Assembly: GCF_000003815.2 (NCBI RefSeq)
Contig: NC_049984.1
Span: 12,085,186 to 12,149,185 of the forward strand
From: Branchiostoma floridae
Lineage: Eukaryota > Chordata > Leptocardii > Amphioxiformes > Branchiostomatidae
DNA: 64,000 nucleotides
Direction: 5' to 3'
Position numbers and translations under genes: made by a program. The notes below the pieces were generated by a model. That model was not told where the DNA came from. It was given only the letters and a program-made list of their open reading frames with translations, and ran no database searches. Below, one piece after another: positions 1 to 13,721 of the stretch; within the stretch, counting starts at the first letter, position 1, and every line of letters starts with the position of its first letter.

Positions 1-415
1 TACCGAAGTGTCGCCAGAACTTCTGCATGCCCGCTGACGAGCACCGCCCGGCGCAGCCCTCGAAGGCGTCCCCGAACGCCTCCAGGACATAGATGTAGTC
101 TCCTCCCGACTTGGGGATGCTGGTGCCGAGTTCCGCGAAGCACAGCGCGCCGATGACGGTGACCACCCCGCAGATGGCCCACACGATCACCGACAGGCCC
201 ACCGACCCGCAGTTCGCGATCACGCCGACCGGCGACACGAAGATCCCCGAGCCGATGATGGTGCCGACGATGATGGCGACCCCGTTCATCAGGGTCACCC
301 TCTTTTTCATCTTCACCGACTCTTCCCCGTCTCCGTCCCCGACGTCCATTTTCTCCAGTGACGGCGTCTTCTCAGTTGCCCCGTTGCCGTGGATGTCCGG
401 TGCCATGTTGGTCAT
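1..415 (-). CDS. SLC7A5/8-like: LAT gene 1: SLC7 light-chain amino-acid transporter, first coding exon only (partial, 3' part outside window)
   Basis: The minus strand reads an open frame from ATG at 415 (or a second ATG at 406 with a better Kozak context, A at -3 and G at +4) to the window edge. Residues 1-37 are an acidic, polar cytosolic N-terminus. They are followed by [15 protein letters not shown], the unwound TM1 motif GSGIF (about residues 55-59), TM2 with [17 protein letters not shown], and VLEAFG at about 110-115. These match exon 1 of the two complete paralogues in this window and human LAT1/LAT2. From position 70 down to 1 the similarity stops abruptly: where the paralogues continue [14 protein letters not shown], this frame reads [14 protein letters not shown] and stays open with no resemblance to TM3. 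None of the three minus frames restores the family sequence. The exon may be chimeric, rearranged or misassembled there. Family assignment is firm for residues 35-115; whether the gene is intact is unknown. Confidence 0.8.
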   Translation of the reverse strand, partial: MTNMAPDIHGNGATEKTPSLEKMDVGDGDGEESVKMKKRVTLMNGVAIIVGTIIGSGIFVSPVGVIANCGSVGLSVIVWAICGVVTVIGALCFAELGTSIPKSGGDYIYVLEAFGDAFEGCAGRCSSAGMQKFWRHFG

Positions 416-2810
416 GCGACTGTCCTGGCTGGTGCGTTTGTCTAACTGTGGGTCCTGACGGAGAGATGTCCAACCACAACCGGCGAACAACTTACGGCGG
501 CGGGGACACACCAGGGGGGTGCTTGTGGGAGGAGCCTACGGTACCACCTGTACGAATGAGAAAAGACAAGTGGTCAGACTAGTCTAGTGGCGACAGAGAC
601 ACCTTAGTATTTACAACATAATGTTTTCCCCCCACGCCGAGGCAAACTGTCTATCGATTACATTTGCATACATCTGATATATACGCAAATTACCTGCTTT
701 ACTTAAAGTAAAATTGTATCCACATAAGAAAACAATAGCCTAGACTAGAGTAACCAATCGAAGAAATCTGTCACAAGTGCCTTGGTGCCGCTCTGTGTGA
801 GGTTTATGAATATGTAGAAGCGTCATATCGCGGGGATCGCACGTGACCCACATACCCAGTTCTACAGAATGTAAACACTGGAACTCGTGACGGAGAGCAG
901 ACAAAGATAAAATAGAAGCGCAAATAACGATCTGTTTGCCCAGGGTCGGGACTCCTTCACACTGATCTGACCCCAGGGCTTCGTCTGAAGATCCCGTGAT
1001 CTGTCGCGTTGTCTGTGGCGATATTTCTGCGTAAAGATGCCCAAAACACGGTGCCATATGTTTTGAAATACAAGATAAGGCCTCGGGAGGAAATGAGGGC
1101 TTTACTAATGTAAATAAAACATTCCCCTCCTGCTAATGTATGTATCTACAAAATTATATCATCGAGGCAGTAAATTCGTTTTTGATTATGGTCATTTTTC
1201 AGACCATTAGGTCCCTTATAAACAAATGAGGCGGAAAGACTCATGCACAGCACTATCATATCGTCAGGAACTACGAAACTGAAAGCAAAGTTTTCATACA
1301 AACGGTACCAACATTTAATACAGCAAAATAATGTGTGCTACTACTTCACAGTGAACGTGAGGCAAAAGGGGCTGCATACACAAAGGCGACTCGCTTCCAC
1401 TTCATACAGAATGTCACAAAAGGACCAAGGCAAAGAGTCCCTTTGCACGCCACTACTGTACATCAGAGGAGAGGTGTCATCGTATACAGTAACACCTCTC
1501 TTCCGTAGTAGTAGATACTGCGACCGCGCTGTGGCCGCTGTCTGGGCGGTCAAAGATTTGACAGTCGACCAATTTGAAATATCTGTCAAAGAAATAGTCT
1601 GTGTAACGCAAACTCCGCATATAGCCTCCTCCCCGCGGCAATGTAGGACGGGCCTAAGAAACGCGATTAAATCAGGCTATCAAAGAAATAGTTTCTGGAC
1701 GTTTATAATGTTTTGTTGACGGCAGGCGTCAAACCTCGGGACGTTTAAGAACCCAACACACTTATCGAGGAAAGTAGGGGTTAACCGGTGTGCTTGGCAA
1801 ACCTTATATTAGGATTAGGAACGTTAGTACTTACAGGCTCCCGTCACATGACGAGAAATCATTTCCCACAGACCTCAGTGGTTCACCCGCCATCAATCTA
1901 AATCAGACGGATGCATAACTTCCCATCCCAATCACTCTTCCTGTCAAAAGTACTTTTATTCTTAACCCAAATATTTCTCGTTACAAAAGTCAAACATCCA
2001 ACGAAAATCCGTCACTGCCATATACTAGTACTATAGATCCCCCCCCCCCCTGTATTTGCTGGCATGCCATGTATCTTAATGATAATAACATTTTCCCCGA
2101 AACATTATCGATGACTGAACCTTAAAACCGATGTCGTGAAGTAATATGTCTCTTTTTTCTTCTTCTATACACTAACCTTCCTTTAGAACAGAACGTCTAG
2201 TAGAAATGTCCAAGGATATTTCCCAAGTAAGCGCCTGTTGCTAGATTCCTATCAAAAATTCATCAATGGTATGCCAGGATTTTCCATTTGCCAGACACGC
2301 CTCCCTTGATTTTCTCCAGTTACATTCTCAATCCCCGTAAGGAAATTTTTGGAATAACCCTCATCCAAGCCAAAAAAGGGAGACCGACTGAAAGGTCGCA
2401 TCTTTTTGTCCTACAACACGGTAACGTGGTAACGGAGAAGTGCAAATACAATGTAGTTTTCTCTATCAAAAGTTGAGGTTATACCTTATGCAATAGGCAG
2501 CGTTTGTCTGTTCCCGCCAAGATAACCGACGGTTGGATGGATTGGTTTGATAGTTTGTGTGTGATCGGGACAAAAATACAGAAAATGATTATATTTTACA
2601 CCCCTGGCGACATTCCTTGACACGACAGCGGGGTTTCCGGTATTGGTTTCTCGAGTTCTAGACAAGTTACGGTCACGATATTGGGGTGGTAGATAGCTCT
2701 TGTGGCAAAAGCTTGGACTCCCAAGTAGCTTGGTATTGAACTGAATGGGCGCGTTTGCCTTTGAGTTTTGGTTAAATATATTTGACAGAAATTTTAGCAA
2801 ATTAAACGTA

Positions 2811-2896
2811 TACTAGTATTCTAAATGTCCCTGAAAGCCTATACAAAGTATTCTAAATGCCTATACTAGTGTTCTAAATGCCACTGAAAGCCTATA
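2811..2896. repeat. Two-copy short tandem repeat
   Basis: The phrase ACTAGTATTCTAAATGTCCC followed by TGAAAGCCTATA at 2812 recurs with a few changes at about 2865, so the unit is about 53 bp. A partial third phrase (GTATTCTAAATGCCTATA) sits between the two. No function is suggested. Confidence 0.5.
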
Positions 2897-5800
2897 TGGG
2901 AGCCATTTCAAGTTTGAGTCTCTCAGCGATTGCATCATGAGAGATTGCATCATTACAGGTTGCATCATCAGTAGCGTGCCGTCAAAACTTGTTCACCGAG
3001 GCGTGAAGAAGTGGCTACAAACAGCGCGAACACAGCAACAGACGTGTGAAAATGTGTAGGTCTGGAGTATTCAGACGGATCCGTCTCGATATCACGTGTG
3101 TTAACACACACATGCATGTCATGCCATATCATATCAACTATGGTTACATTACATACAAAGTGCCTCTTGAAAGCTGTCTAAATTAGTTCCTATCCAGGAC
3201 TTTGACACCCCCTTTCAAGCCTTTGGCGAGCGGAAACTCTAATTTGTGGTCAAGGTCAAGGTTTTCCGTTCACTCTCTAGTTTAGCGACAAAGCTGGCAT
3301 GCAGGGTAGTGACCCGATAGTTCAATGTTGAAACCGATCTCTGTGAATATTGGCCTGGGTGGTAGTGGAATCCTATTCTAAGTAGTTTTTCGAATCCGGG
3401 ACTCCCATACTTGCTATTTTGTGGAGAAGTCAGTATGGGAGCCTGGATTAACAACTGGTTAATTGATTATGACACAAGGCTGAGAAAATTACTGTACAGT
3501 ACCTGTGTACGCAATTGTTAACCGAAGTATGTAAACATCAGAAGCTCACATGAGCTATCGCACGTAAAGACTGACCTGTGTGGTCAACTATGTCTGCTTT
3601 TTTTGCCAAATATTTGCTGCGACGACAGATACAATGTGGCTAGATAAGATGCTCCTTCTTGAGATATCTGACGTCTTAATTCTAAGTTGAATCAAACGTG
3701 GACGGGGAGCTTTGTATGGAAGTTACATGTATTTGTGATTAACTTCTAAACCCACCCAAAGCAACAATGAACAAGCCCTGACAACACAACGTTGCTGCAG
3801 GTGGCGTCACTATGTAGGCGGAAACGCCTCCCAAATGCACATACGCTACAATAGAAAAGCTTTCAAAATTAGGCAAGCACACACCTACGCTCGCATGGCG
3901 CTATGCATGGCGTAGAACATTAACGTCAGGGCTAGTGAGGTCATAGTTTCACCGTTAAACTGCAAAAGTCAAATTTCAATTAATACATTCTGTGGACAGC
4001 GTGTCTGGTGGAATAAAATTTGCATTTAGCCCGACAAATGAACCGATAGCTTCAGTCTAGACTGGTAATTTGAGTACTAGACCCTACAGGCGGGTTTAAC
4101 CGTTGCCCTAAAGATTAAAAATGACAGGGTAATTGTAAAAGGCCTTCATAAAACACTTGAAGTTCAGAAGTGATGACGTAGCTATCTTGAACCTTGAAAA
4201 CCTTGAACGTGGACATACTATACTTTCCTAGATACATCACAACACACTGAATTGATTAAGCAGGAGATTTTAAAATGAATAGCTGTATGCTAATGATGTA
4301 TAAATCATAAATGTTCATGTTAAAAATGTGATAAAAAGTATTCGCGAGGTACCACCACGCAAACACGTCCTATCCGGTTTTCTTTTGTTTGGGATTCTAC
4401 CTGTCCGTAAACAACGATTGGCACCGCCCCCTCCAGTAACTATATCCCCTACTCACTTACATCGCAGTCAATTCTACAGAGTACAGACCCGCGAAAATAA
4501 AACTTAACGATACCTTACCTTAACCAAATCCCGGACGCTAGCTTTTCATACCGTAATCTTTATGCTCAGACAATCGCTCTTCTCAAAATGGCCACCACAA
4601 TTTTTTTCTGTTTGTTCGGACGATAAGACTGAAGCCGCAACAATGCAAAGTAGTCCCGTTGAGTAGCACTTGTGGATGTAGTGCTTGCACAAGGCACCAC
4701 CTGCCTCTTGTTGTAACCTTATTGTGAACTATAGGCCGGTATCAGACCATATGTGTGGGTCAAAAGTTATCCACATTGACGGAAACATGGTTGATAAAGA
4801 TGAAGTGTGTTTGCTTTGCGGCCTTAAGTCACGTTTATTACGATAACGGTAATAAAAATTTTGTACAAGTTGATAGCACAATAATGCATGTCTTGAATTA
4901 TAAATCCTATCAAAATTCTAGTTACCAGAATCTTAATTCACGGTTGAAAGAATTCTTACTTACTTCAACCGTTTTTGACGTTCGCGGAGAGACTGCAGCG
5001 AAAATAAAACCAACGTGAAAGTTACAGTATACGCCGAGCAGGTTAGCAGTAACCGAGACCTATTCGAGGATATGTAATAAACAGGCATTTAGACCAAGTG
5101 TTACACGGTCTATAAAGTCTGCGTCACAATCCAAGCGAATTTCTACATCGCCTGGAGCTCGCCGAATATCGGAATCGCCCGAGCGTCGACCGCATTTTTC
5201 ATTGGAATTCTGCCCCTTCACAAACTGGACTTGGCTATGTGTTTGGAGATTTGCATTCCAACGGACGAGCTACTAAAATCGTCCGAAGTCCTAGAACTAT
5301 AGTAATCGCCGGGACGTCGGCCGTAGTTTGGCCATTTAGAGTTCGCCGACACGTCGGCCGAGCGCATTTCTTGATTTGTGACGGGGGCTTTAGGGGGGCG
5401 TGGCAAGGGATCGCTCTCTTTAAAACAACACAGCTGCGTGTGTTTTCCTTTCCCGTACGGTTCGAAGGTCGGTAGTCTGATACACACGTGTACAAACACA
5501 CTGACCACTCTATGGGTCACTAACCTGTGGTACTACGCAGGATACACGTACACATTCGATGGACATTACGGTCAGCTTATCAAAATGGCATTACGCTCAA
5601 CACACACATTTGCCTAATGATGAATATTTTCATGAATGTCTAAAACTTTGTTACGGGCCTTAGAAAATTGTGTGCGTATACTTCAAGTGCGTAATAATAT
5701 TTCTATTCAAAAGGAACATTTCATGCGCACGTGCATTAATGCTATGTTTCCAAGTAGAAATGAAAGATCGTGGGGCGATCTGCTTGGAGATAACATTATA

Positions 5801-8227
5801 TATCCTTCTTTCCCTCCTGCCGGGTTTACTGTTTGCTAATTTACTCATATTTCCTTTCCCTTTATCTATCCCAAATTCGTTCATCCAGTCTACTGAATAC
5901 ACCATGAAATGACTTTTTACCATCGGGCGCTAAATGAATGACCATACAGTGATACACATACCCATACATATTCACATGAAAAATTATAACAAGTCAAAAG
6001 CACGGGGCTGTCTCTAGGACCCGAACCTCCGTTCCCGGACGGACGTTTACTGTTGGAACAGGTAAAAATTCTGTCCTAAAACTCATGACATGAAAATATA
6101 TTTTCGTAAGCTTAAAATGAGTCATTTAGTCAACAACGAAAACAACACGGGCTTCCAAATTAGAAATTAATAGCGATATCGACTTATCTTCGCATCCGTC
6201 AATGCTAGCTAATCCTTCCAACTTATGAGTGAGACAAACTCCATGGTAGAGACCGCTGGAAGCTGAGTTAATCTCCTAAATCTTTGTACATTAACGTTAT
6301 ATCCATAGATGTAACGAGTTACTATAACTAAGTCTGTCTCTAGGGAAATTCCACGAAATGTTCTTCATGATTATTTATCGCATTACCGGCTGGGACGAAA
6401 AAATATACATATAGCACAGCTATTGGAGGTAAAATGTAAATGATTCATGCATTGAAATCACCCATCAATATTTCACCTTTCTATTAATGGGGGTACATAT
6501 CATTTGGTGAATTCCTAGATTAGGTTATGTTCATAACAACAACACAATATGAGTTCACAGTGTTCAAATTGTTTTGGCTTCATGTCGCCAAATAGTAACG
6601 CCTCAAATGCTCTGGTGTGACTCTATTACTCGGGGGCAAATTGGTCTTCTACAGCCGTACATACAAAATTGGCGCGTACAGAGTATCTAGTTCCCGCGCG
6701 GCCAATAATAACCCACCCTGAAACCCTGCCCTGAAACGTGCGTAGAACAGCACGAGGAAATCTGGATCCAACCGGTTTGTGTTGAAGTGGAACGAACAGA
6801 AACACACGCGCTACTGGCAAAGGCTTTGGCGAAAGCTCAGGGCAAACAGGACTACTAACACAACACAGGATCCGGAGGTGCATGGATGAGAGTACAGTCG
6901 ATGGAATCTTTAGCATTCCTGAATTATTATAAGACTTATAATGGTAAACTTTTACGATGAAATCACTGCTATTTCATCCCTTCGATGCTCAGTACATTGT
7001 ATCAAAGCTAACCCTTAAACATCTCTCCTGTTTTCAGATATTTTGTGTTCTACGCCTGTACGCTTGTATATGTGTACACCACACCGGGGTTATATGCGGG
7101 TCACACAATAGTCTATTAATTTGCACCAGTGCCCAGCAGGGATTCCCGCCATTGTTTTGTTTACCCTCTGCACTGGGGACGACGTCGTTCTTTTCAGAGT
7201 GCCAGTGCCAGCCATTTTTGGCTTACGCAAAGGCGTGCGATGCCTCAAGCATATGGTGTAGCCCTTACAGATGTGTGTGGCTACAAAACTTCCACGTAGA
7301 GCATACATTTGTATCCAGGATATGCAAATAGCTTGAAATCCTACTCCGTTTCAGCTGGAATGATTTTGTGGCTGATTTCCATATGGCCGAGCCAAGCCAA
7401 ACACCCCCCAAACTGATGACCGATAACAAGTACCACGGCCTCGCTGAAAACCAAACAAGGCATGTGGCCGGCCCCGCTTGGTCAAGCTAGCTCAAACAAA
7501 CTGTGTGCCACGCCGGTTCACCGGGGCCTCACATAACGGTTTGTAGGTTCAAACTATAAAAATATCCCTAGAATAGACGTATATGAGGTGTGATTCTTAC
7601 CGTTAGTGGCTGTAGTAGGAGTGTGGAGTGTGCTATCCGAGCTGGACCATCGTCTCTAGTGTCGGCTTCTCGCGCGCTGAGGTGCCGCTTCACGCTGGGA
7701 TGAGTTTGCATGCGAGAGGTCATCAGACTACTACACTTTAAAAATATGGGGGTGGTTTCTTTTATGTGTGAAGTTTTCTGTCATGATATACTTGTTCTCG
7801 TGTTTTAACAGTATGCTTGAATGTGTTTACTTTCCTCACAAGATGATATTAAAATTATATTGTATCGAAATTTTGTTACACTATATCTATTTAATACTTA
7901 AATTGTAACCAATAAAATGAAAATCGCCCGCAGAAATGTAACCGGCGTATTTGGGTGTCTGAGCATCATCCAATACAGGAGTTGTGTTGCATCATCTTGA
8001 AGCACGTTATACTTATAGTCTCCATAATGTCCAAGTTCAAGCAGATGTAGTGATGTACCAGGTGTGGTGTGCTATTTTTCAGACATTTCAAGAGTGCATA
8101 AAGAAAAACTAAGAACATACGCAGGCTTACACATTAGAAAGAAAAATTATCGTCACAAACTGACAAAGAAAAATAATTTTCTTTGTCATCCGGTATAAAC
8201 CCCTTTAAAATTAAGGGGGTCTTTTAA

Positions 8228-8392
8228 TAGCCTGGATGCCAGACCCCCAGGCCCATCTCAATATCGTGCAGGGTCTAACCAAGGAGGTTATATATACCTC
8301 CTTGGTCTAAAATCAGGAGGGCCTGTTGTATGATGGCCCTCAAGCCGGGGAGTTGGTCTGCACGCCCTGGAAACAGTCTGGTATCCAGGCTA
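8228..8392. mobile_element. MITE-like element with inverted termini
   Basis: The left end reads TAGCCTGGATGCCAGAC and the right end GTCTGGTATCCAGGCTA, an inverted pair with one mismatch over 17 bp. The element is 165 bp with no coding capacity. Inside it, 8278-8306 is a perfect palindrome with 11-bp arms (ACCAAGGAGGT) around a 7-bp AT loop. The same terminal sequence recurs in the hairpin at 11176-11256, which supports a dispersed non-autonomous DNA transposon family. Confidence 0.6.
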
Positions 8393-9570
8393 GGCCCCTG
8401 CGATCCTTTCCTGGTCCACCCCCAAAGAGACAAGAGTCGCCTAGGGAGATACAGATGGCTGAAGAGATGATGAATATTGTAAATGAACAAAAATATCTAA
8501 AATAGAATGGACATTCTGCAGGATGCTCTGTTTCACAGGGTCAGTGACCGAAGATGTTGAAAGCCAACAACGGACATCGGTCTGTCACCATGCATCAAAT
8601 GAAAATTTTTGTGGAAGAAAGAAATCAGGTCTCACAAATTGATAAAGAAATACACCCCCCCCCCAATATAAATAAGAATTCGCTAGCTATGTTTCAAGCC
8701 TTGCTGAATATCGTGCGCAGCGCACATTTTGTGTGATACAGATTGTTTACTCCGTGTATTTACTTTTTGAATGTCATTCAAGTAAAGCACAAACTACTTA
8801 AGTGGAAATTACGAGAGAGGCTGTTTTTACGCACATCCGGTTTGATGCCATTGTATACAGCACTTATGTACAATATGTCCGTTAATAGTAGTAACCTGAA
8901 CCCTGGTACTTCGTGGTATGTAATAGCGGAAGACATTAAACCGCTGCCACGCGTCAAACCAATATCTATTATCTGAAATGCCACTGTTGTTACAACCCTT
9001 CACTCCACTATGATAACGTGTTCTAAAAACGGCCACAGCATTTACATGCGAAGGTCGCAACCAACGCCCTGACGTAACGCATCAAACGTCATTTGTAATT
9101 TATATACAAACTAACTTCCGCGCTAGTGATGTCAGAAACGGTGTTTGTTTTCCACTTGCCGGTGTGTTCCCAGCTGTCGGGTTTCTTCAGAATCCCACAC
9201 GACACCTTTTTATTGTGACGTTAATAGTAGATGATTAAACTTTTCTAAATTGAGACCTTTATCGACCACTTGCATCACTTCAATCTTGCATCAGTGATCT
9301 TGCATCATCCTGGTGGTTCAGGCCTTGTAGGTTGTGAACGATATTTGCATCCTGGTTTTTCCCGGAGGAAAAGACTGTTGCTATTAAATATCTTAATCAA
9401 GATATATCCCCTTTCTGGAATGCCCTAAAGTAACAGTATAACTGGATTATGTAAAACCATTGGAGCCCATAATCAAAATGTAATCAGTTCTAGGTCTCAC
9501 ACATATCAAATATGAAGACAATCCATCCAGGTATTCTCGTTTCCTCTTTCTCTCTTTCTCTGCCACACAA

Positions 9571-9576
9571 ACACAA

Positions 9577-9627
<51 letters not shown>

Positions 9628-9700
9628 GAGAGAGAGCCTGAGAAAGAGGGTGTAAGAGAGAGAGAGACAGACAGAGAAACACACACAGAAACACACACAC
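9571..9700. repeat. Compound (GA)n/(CA)n microsatellite
   Basis: A nearly pure GA run covers about 9580-9636, with imperfect GA, GACA and CA stretches to about 9700. Long open frames rich in Ser/Leu on the minus strand here are artefacts of the repeat. Confidence 0.95.
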
Positions 9701-10267
9701 CACGCGGGCGCGTGGGAGGATACATGCACACGAACGCAACCAAAGCTTCACCTTCTGGCGAAAGCAATAATTGACACAATGAGCAACTTATATAACGCCC
9801 GCATCACATTTAATCATGTATGGCCGGGGAATGCAGGCTACGTCATTTCTCACCATAGCGACCGTGCACATTCTCGGCATAGTTCTGTATGCAGACAATA
9901 CGGTCTTCAGTTCCATATAATTCTTAAAGTATGAATCAGTGGCACTCGTTTTGCCATACTAGATTATAACGCTAGATCACCACACGTTGAACGGTGATGG
10001 TATGATTGATAGATCATTTAGTAATAGTAATTCTCGTTTAGAATGTCTGTACATGTAGACAGACAACTTTTTGTCCTCCCTAGACGACCCATGGACGACA
10101 TCCATCACTCGTAGGACAGCTGGTACCCCCTGCGGCGTTTCAGACGACAGTCCACAAATTTCTTCATAAATCATACATTCACAGCTTATATACATACCAA
10201 TGGTCACAAGTTCATATCCATGCCTAAACATAGTGCCTTGTCTCCCAGAAACGTGCGTTAGAAATAT

Positions 10268-10454
10268 TCTCCAAGCAGAGGTTCAGCTTCGGTTGTTTTT
10301 GACGTGTGTAAGACGTTTTTATCGGGCTTTTTATTTTGTGTCGTTTTCTTTATAAAAACAGGAAGGAAGACGTATTAAAAAGTAAACGGCACAAAATAGA
10401 AAACACCTTCAAACACGTCAAAAAATCAGCCGGAGATGATTTTCTACTTGGAGA
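10268..10454. mobile_element. MITE-like imperfect inverted repeat
   Basis: The left end begins TCTCCAAGCAGAGGTTCAGC and the right end is its imperfect reverse complement, ending CTACTTGGAGA. TTGACGTGT on the left pairs with ACACGTCAA on the right, and further in GTGTCGTTTTC pairs loosely with GTAAACGGCAC. The whole 187-bp segment folds on itself and has no coding sequence, as expected of a non-autonomous DNA transposon. Confidence 0.5.
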
Positions 10455-11175
10455 GTACATTAGTCATTACTGCTTAGGAACCGAACTCCATAGATAACAA
10501 ACTGAATTGGTAGAGGTTGGAGTACTCGCTAACAGTCCCATCCCCACCGCCCCCACCCCTCTAATTCTTCCACCAAAGGCGGTGACCACGCTGAGCGACC
10601 AAAGATTTGACAGCTCGCTCAAGTTTTAAGTTAAAGAACGTATATTTGTGCGTTTCTTTGTCTTTTGAGTAATGTTGTTAATTCAATTTTGGTCGCTGTA
10701 TGGTCGCTTAGCGACCGCCGTTCAGTGGAAAGTAGCCTCAGGCACCAGAGTGATTTTGATAGCTGTTAAAGGCCACGGAGATAATATGTACAAGGCTACC
10801 CGAGTAAACTTGTTATGTTAACTGTAAACATAAAGAACCAACACCAACACAACCGTCTGCCACAGTGACTCTAAAAACGGTATTAATGTAAGCTTAAATT
10901 ATGTTTAACGTTGACGTATTTTCCTTCTTTACAGATGTATACACCTCTTATACGAGTTAAAAAGAGCACACAGTTCTGTCTGGCCACCAGGGGAATAGTA
11001 ATCCGCCCTGTTTGCTTAAACTGCTCGGACAGACAGATTAGACATGCCGTTATGTTCAACAGAAATACGCAACATTTCAGATAGGTTTTTGTGAACATAT
11101 AAGCTAAACGGGGGAGGTCTCGCCCTGGTTGCGAGGACAGAAAGATTAAACATGCCGTATGTTCAACAGAAATAC

Positions 11176-11256
11176 TAGCCTGGATACCAGACCCCAGCCC
11201 GATCTCAAAAATACAGGATAGATATTTTTGAGATCGGGCTGGGGTCTGGTATCCAG
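11176..11256. mobile_element. Perfect 34-bp hairpin, same terminal sequence as the 8228 element
   Basis: Arms 11180-11213 and 11223-11256 are perfect reverse complements over 34 bp with a 9-bp loop. The outer part (CTGGATACCAGACCCCAGCC) matches the ends of the 8228-8392 element. It is either a minimal internally deleted MITE or the fold-back of one terminus. A small-RNA hairpin is possible but not favoured, because the sequence is a repeat. Confidence 0.6.
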
Positions 11257-13721
11257 AAATACGCAACATGTCATATATTTCTTTTTAATCTTAATAGAAG
11301 CTACACGGGAAGGGGGGTGGTGGAAATGCGGTTGCTTTCTACGGTCTCCCCATTCGCTTAAACTGTGCGGTTTAGAAATTAAAGATTAAACAAGTTGTAT
11401 ATTCAACAGAAAAACGCGGTCTTTAAAAGAGTTATCCTAACGCTGACCTGTGTATCTCTAGGCGCGGTATGTCTAGAATAACGTCTGAGTCTGAGCCTAT
11501 GAAAAACATTTCAACACCTGGAAACACTGCTGAGATCGCACGGTTTATTTGATATCCAAGCCGAAATACAAAATAAAAGGAACCTCGTGGCACATGAAGT
11601 ACAGTACTAGTACTACTTACATATCTAGCCTCAGATCCAGCCTTCTTCGGCGGCAAGTTATCTCTGTCTTTTACCGGACAAAGGTTGAAGAAGCCTGCAT
11701 CAGAGACTAGAGCTAACTTACATGAGAAAGATGTACACATCAAGGTGGTCCCTGAGAAAGCGCCCACAAATTCGTTGACATTTTTAACTGTATCAAATGT
11801 TTTGGTAGTGTATTATTGAAAATCACGAATAGCAAATACACCTCTATTAGTTTTTTTGTTTACTTAAGGTCACAAAAATTGAATATTTGAACCTAAAATA
11901 AGATTTGGAAGTTAAAATGGGCAACCAAACGTATTATATGCTTTCAGGTCAACGTAACAATATACAGTTTGTTGGAGTCTTTCAAATTGACATTTTCACA
12001 TGTATCCTTAAGTACACGATCCCTCTTTGTGATATAATTAATGCATAATGGTCACCTCAATTCTATAGTCTACGTGTATACATACGCCTAAGCGTTTGAC
12101 ACCAAATATTGTGCAATCAACAAGTGGTACATAGCGGCAGTATCGAAGACCAATAGGTGAGAACTGCTCACTAAACACATGGAATTTTGTGTCCTAATTG
12201 TTATTCCATTATAAACATTTCAACAGAAGGGAAGACGACTGGAAACGTGATCAACATTCCAGTCTTGTCGCACATCTATCTTTCTCTACATCCATCTTTA
12301 ACGCACGTCGGCAAGTCGTTTTAACCCCGCCACAAAACTATCTACAGTGGAATAACTCTAACAGGTTCTTATATCTCAAACACAGTTCCTTAAGATCTCT
12401 CACATCACACTGTTGAAGACATCAATAGGTCTTGTTTGTTACTGTCACATCTATTCCCTTCTTCAACGAAGAAACAAGAAGCATAATTCTACTTAAAACA
12501 ACCCAAAATAAAATCAACATTTGGCACAACGCTAGTTCTGACAAAACAATAAAATTTCTTGCCATGATTTTCTATGGTTCTATCAAAAAGCAGATCTAAA
12601 AAATACAACTTGCATTAAGTACCTTCTGTACAGCACTTGGAAAATAAGAAAATAATGTGCGTCTGCAAAAAGAAATACACAGCACTGCTCTGAGCCCTTT
12701 GCAAAAAAATAGCAGAGAAACATACATACGTGGTTCTCAGAGCGTATACGCCAATTGAAAATTAAGTATAACATGCCTTTACATTTGGAAAAACAGAGGT
12801 CTGTGCCTTAACTCTGCATTAAATCAACCCAAATTACAACATCAACCATATTCAATGATCAATTCATTTAGGACAGATCCACACCACATATATAGCAATA
12901 TTTACAAATACAAGGCAGTAGACTCCTCATACATACAACACAAACAATAGCGGACTTCGTAGCGCAATAAGCACGGGAAGTAATAAAATGGTGTGGATAC
13001 AATTTACAAATGACTGATGTTAGAGTCTACACAAGAGGACAGTGCTATGTGTGTTACTGTATCAGTCAGCAATGAACTAAACGATCCAAACCAAATGCCT
13101 CTGAAAAACACGCGCGTGCTAAAACCATAATATTTTCTCTTATACAACAAAATGTTTGTTACAATACAGCAGAAGAGGTTACCCATTTAATATGTTAGAT
13201 CACCCGAGCACTGTCCTTTGTGAAACGCGGACTGAATAACAGGGTAATCACTTCCATTCTTTGGTCACATTTTGCTACATATTATTAGGCACTCGAGTAT
13301 GTCGGAAACTTGGTCAATAGCTGACACGTATCTTTCTTTCTTTTTACTCGTTCAGAATGAACACGAATAATCTGCTTTTCTTTAACAGATTTCAAACATT
13401 GCTCGTTAGTTCAGATTTTATAACTGTAGACAGAGCGTTCCACGAAAAAGTGGTCAATGAGTAGTGAGACACGTTCGATATCATCTGAAGTCCCTGGTAA
13501 CATTGTGGGTACTAAGTATTTCATTCCAGAGTCGAGGATGGGAGGGGACAGAAATCATTTCATCTGGTACACAGTATCAAAATTCACTTGCACCCATCTC
13601 TACTTTGTTTTAAAAAATGACACTCCCCCTTCAACATTTTCATATTTCACATTGGCGCACAGTTAGTGGAAAAGTCTAACTGGATATGTTGATCAGTATT
13701 GAAAACTTTCCGTAGAGTCCC

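Larger units (their letters stand above)
416..13721. other. Intergenic region between LAT gene 1 and LAT gene 2
   Basis: About 13.3 kb without a convincing coding exon. The longest open frames (up to 158 codons at 1243-1719) match no family I recognise and have no splice-consistent neighbours. The region should hold the promoter of LAT gene 1 (just right of 415) and the 3' UTR of LAT gene 2 (left of 13722; an ATTAAA on the minus strand lies at 13191-13186). It also holds several MITE-like inverted-repeat elements, listed separately, a GA/CA microsatellite, and a C run at 2040-2050. No tRNA or rRNA gene was seen. Confidence 0.6.

Noticed and set aside
1243-1719. 158-codon plus-strand open frame
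   Set aside because: No recognisable domain, low-complexity basic composition, no splice-linked neighbours, and a comparable frame open on the other strand.
5218-5520. Open frames on both strands around 5.2-5.6 kb
   Set aside because: They overlap each other on opposite strands in a GC-richer patch, with no family match.
9447-9779. Minus-strand open frames rich in Ser and Leu
   Set aside because: They are translations of the (GA)n/(CA)n microsatellite.
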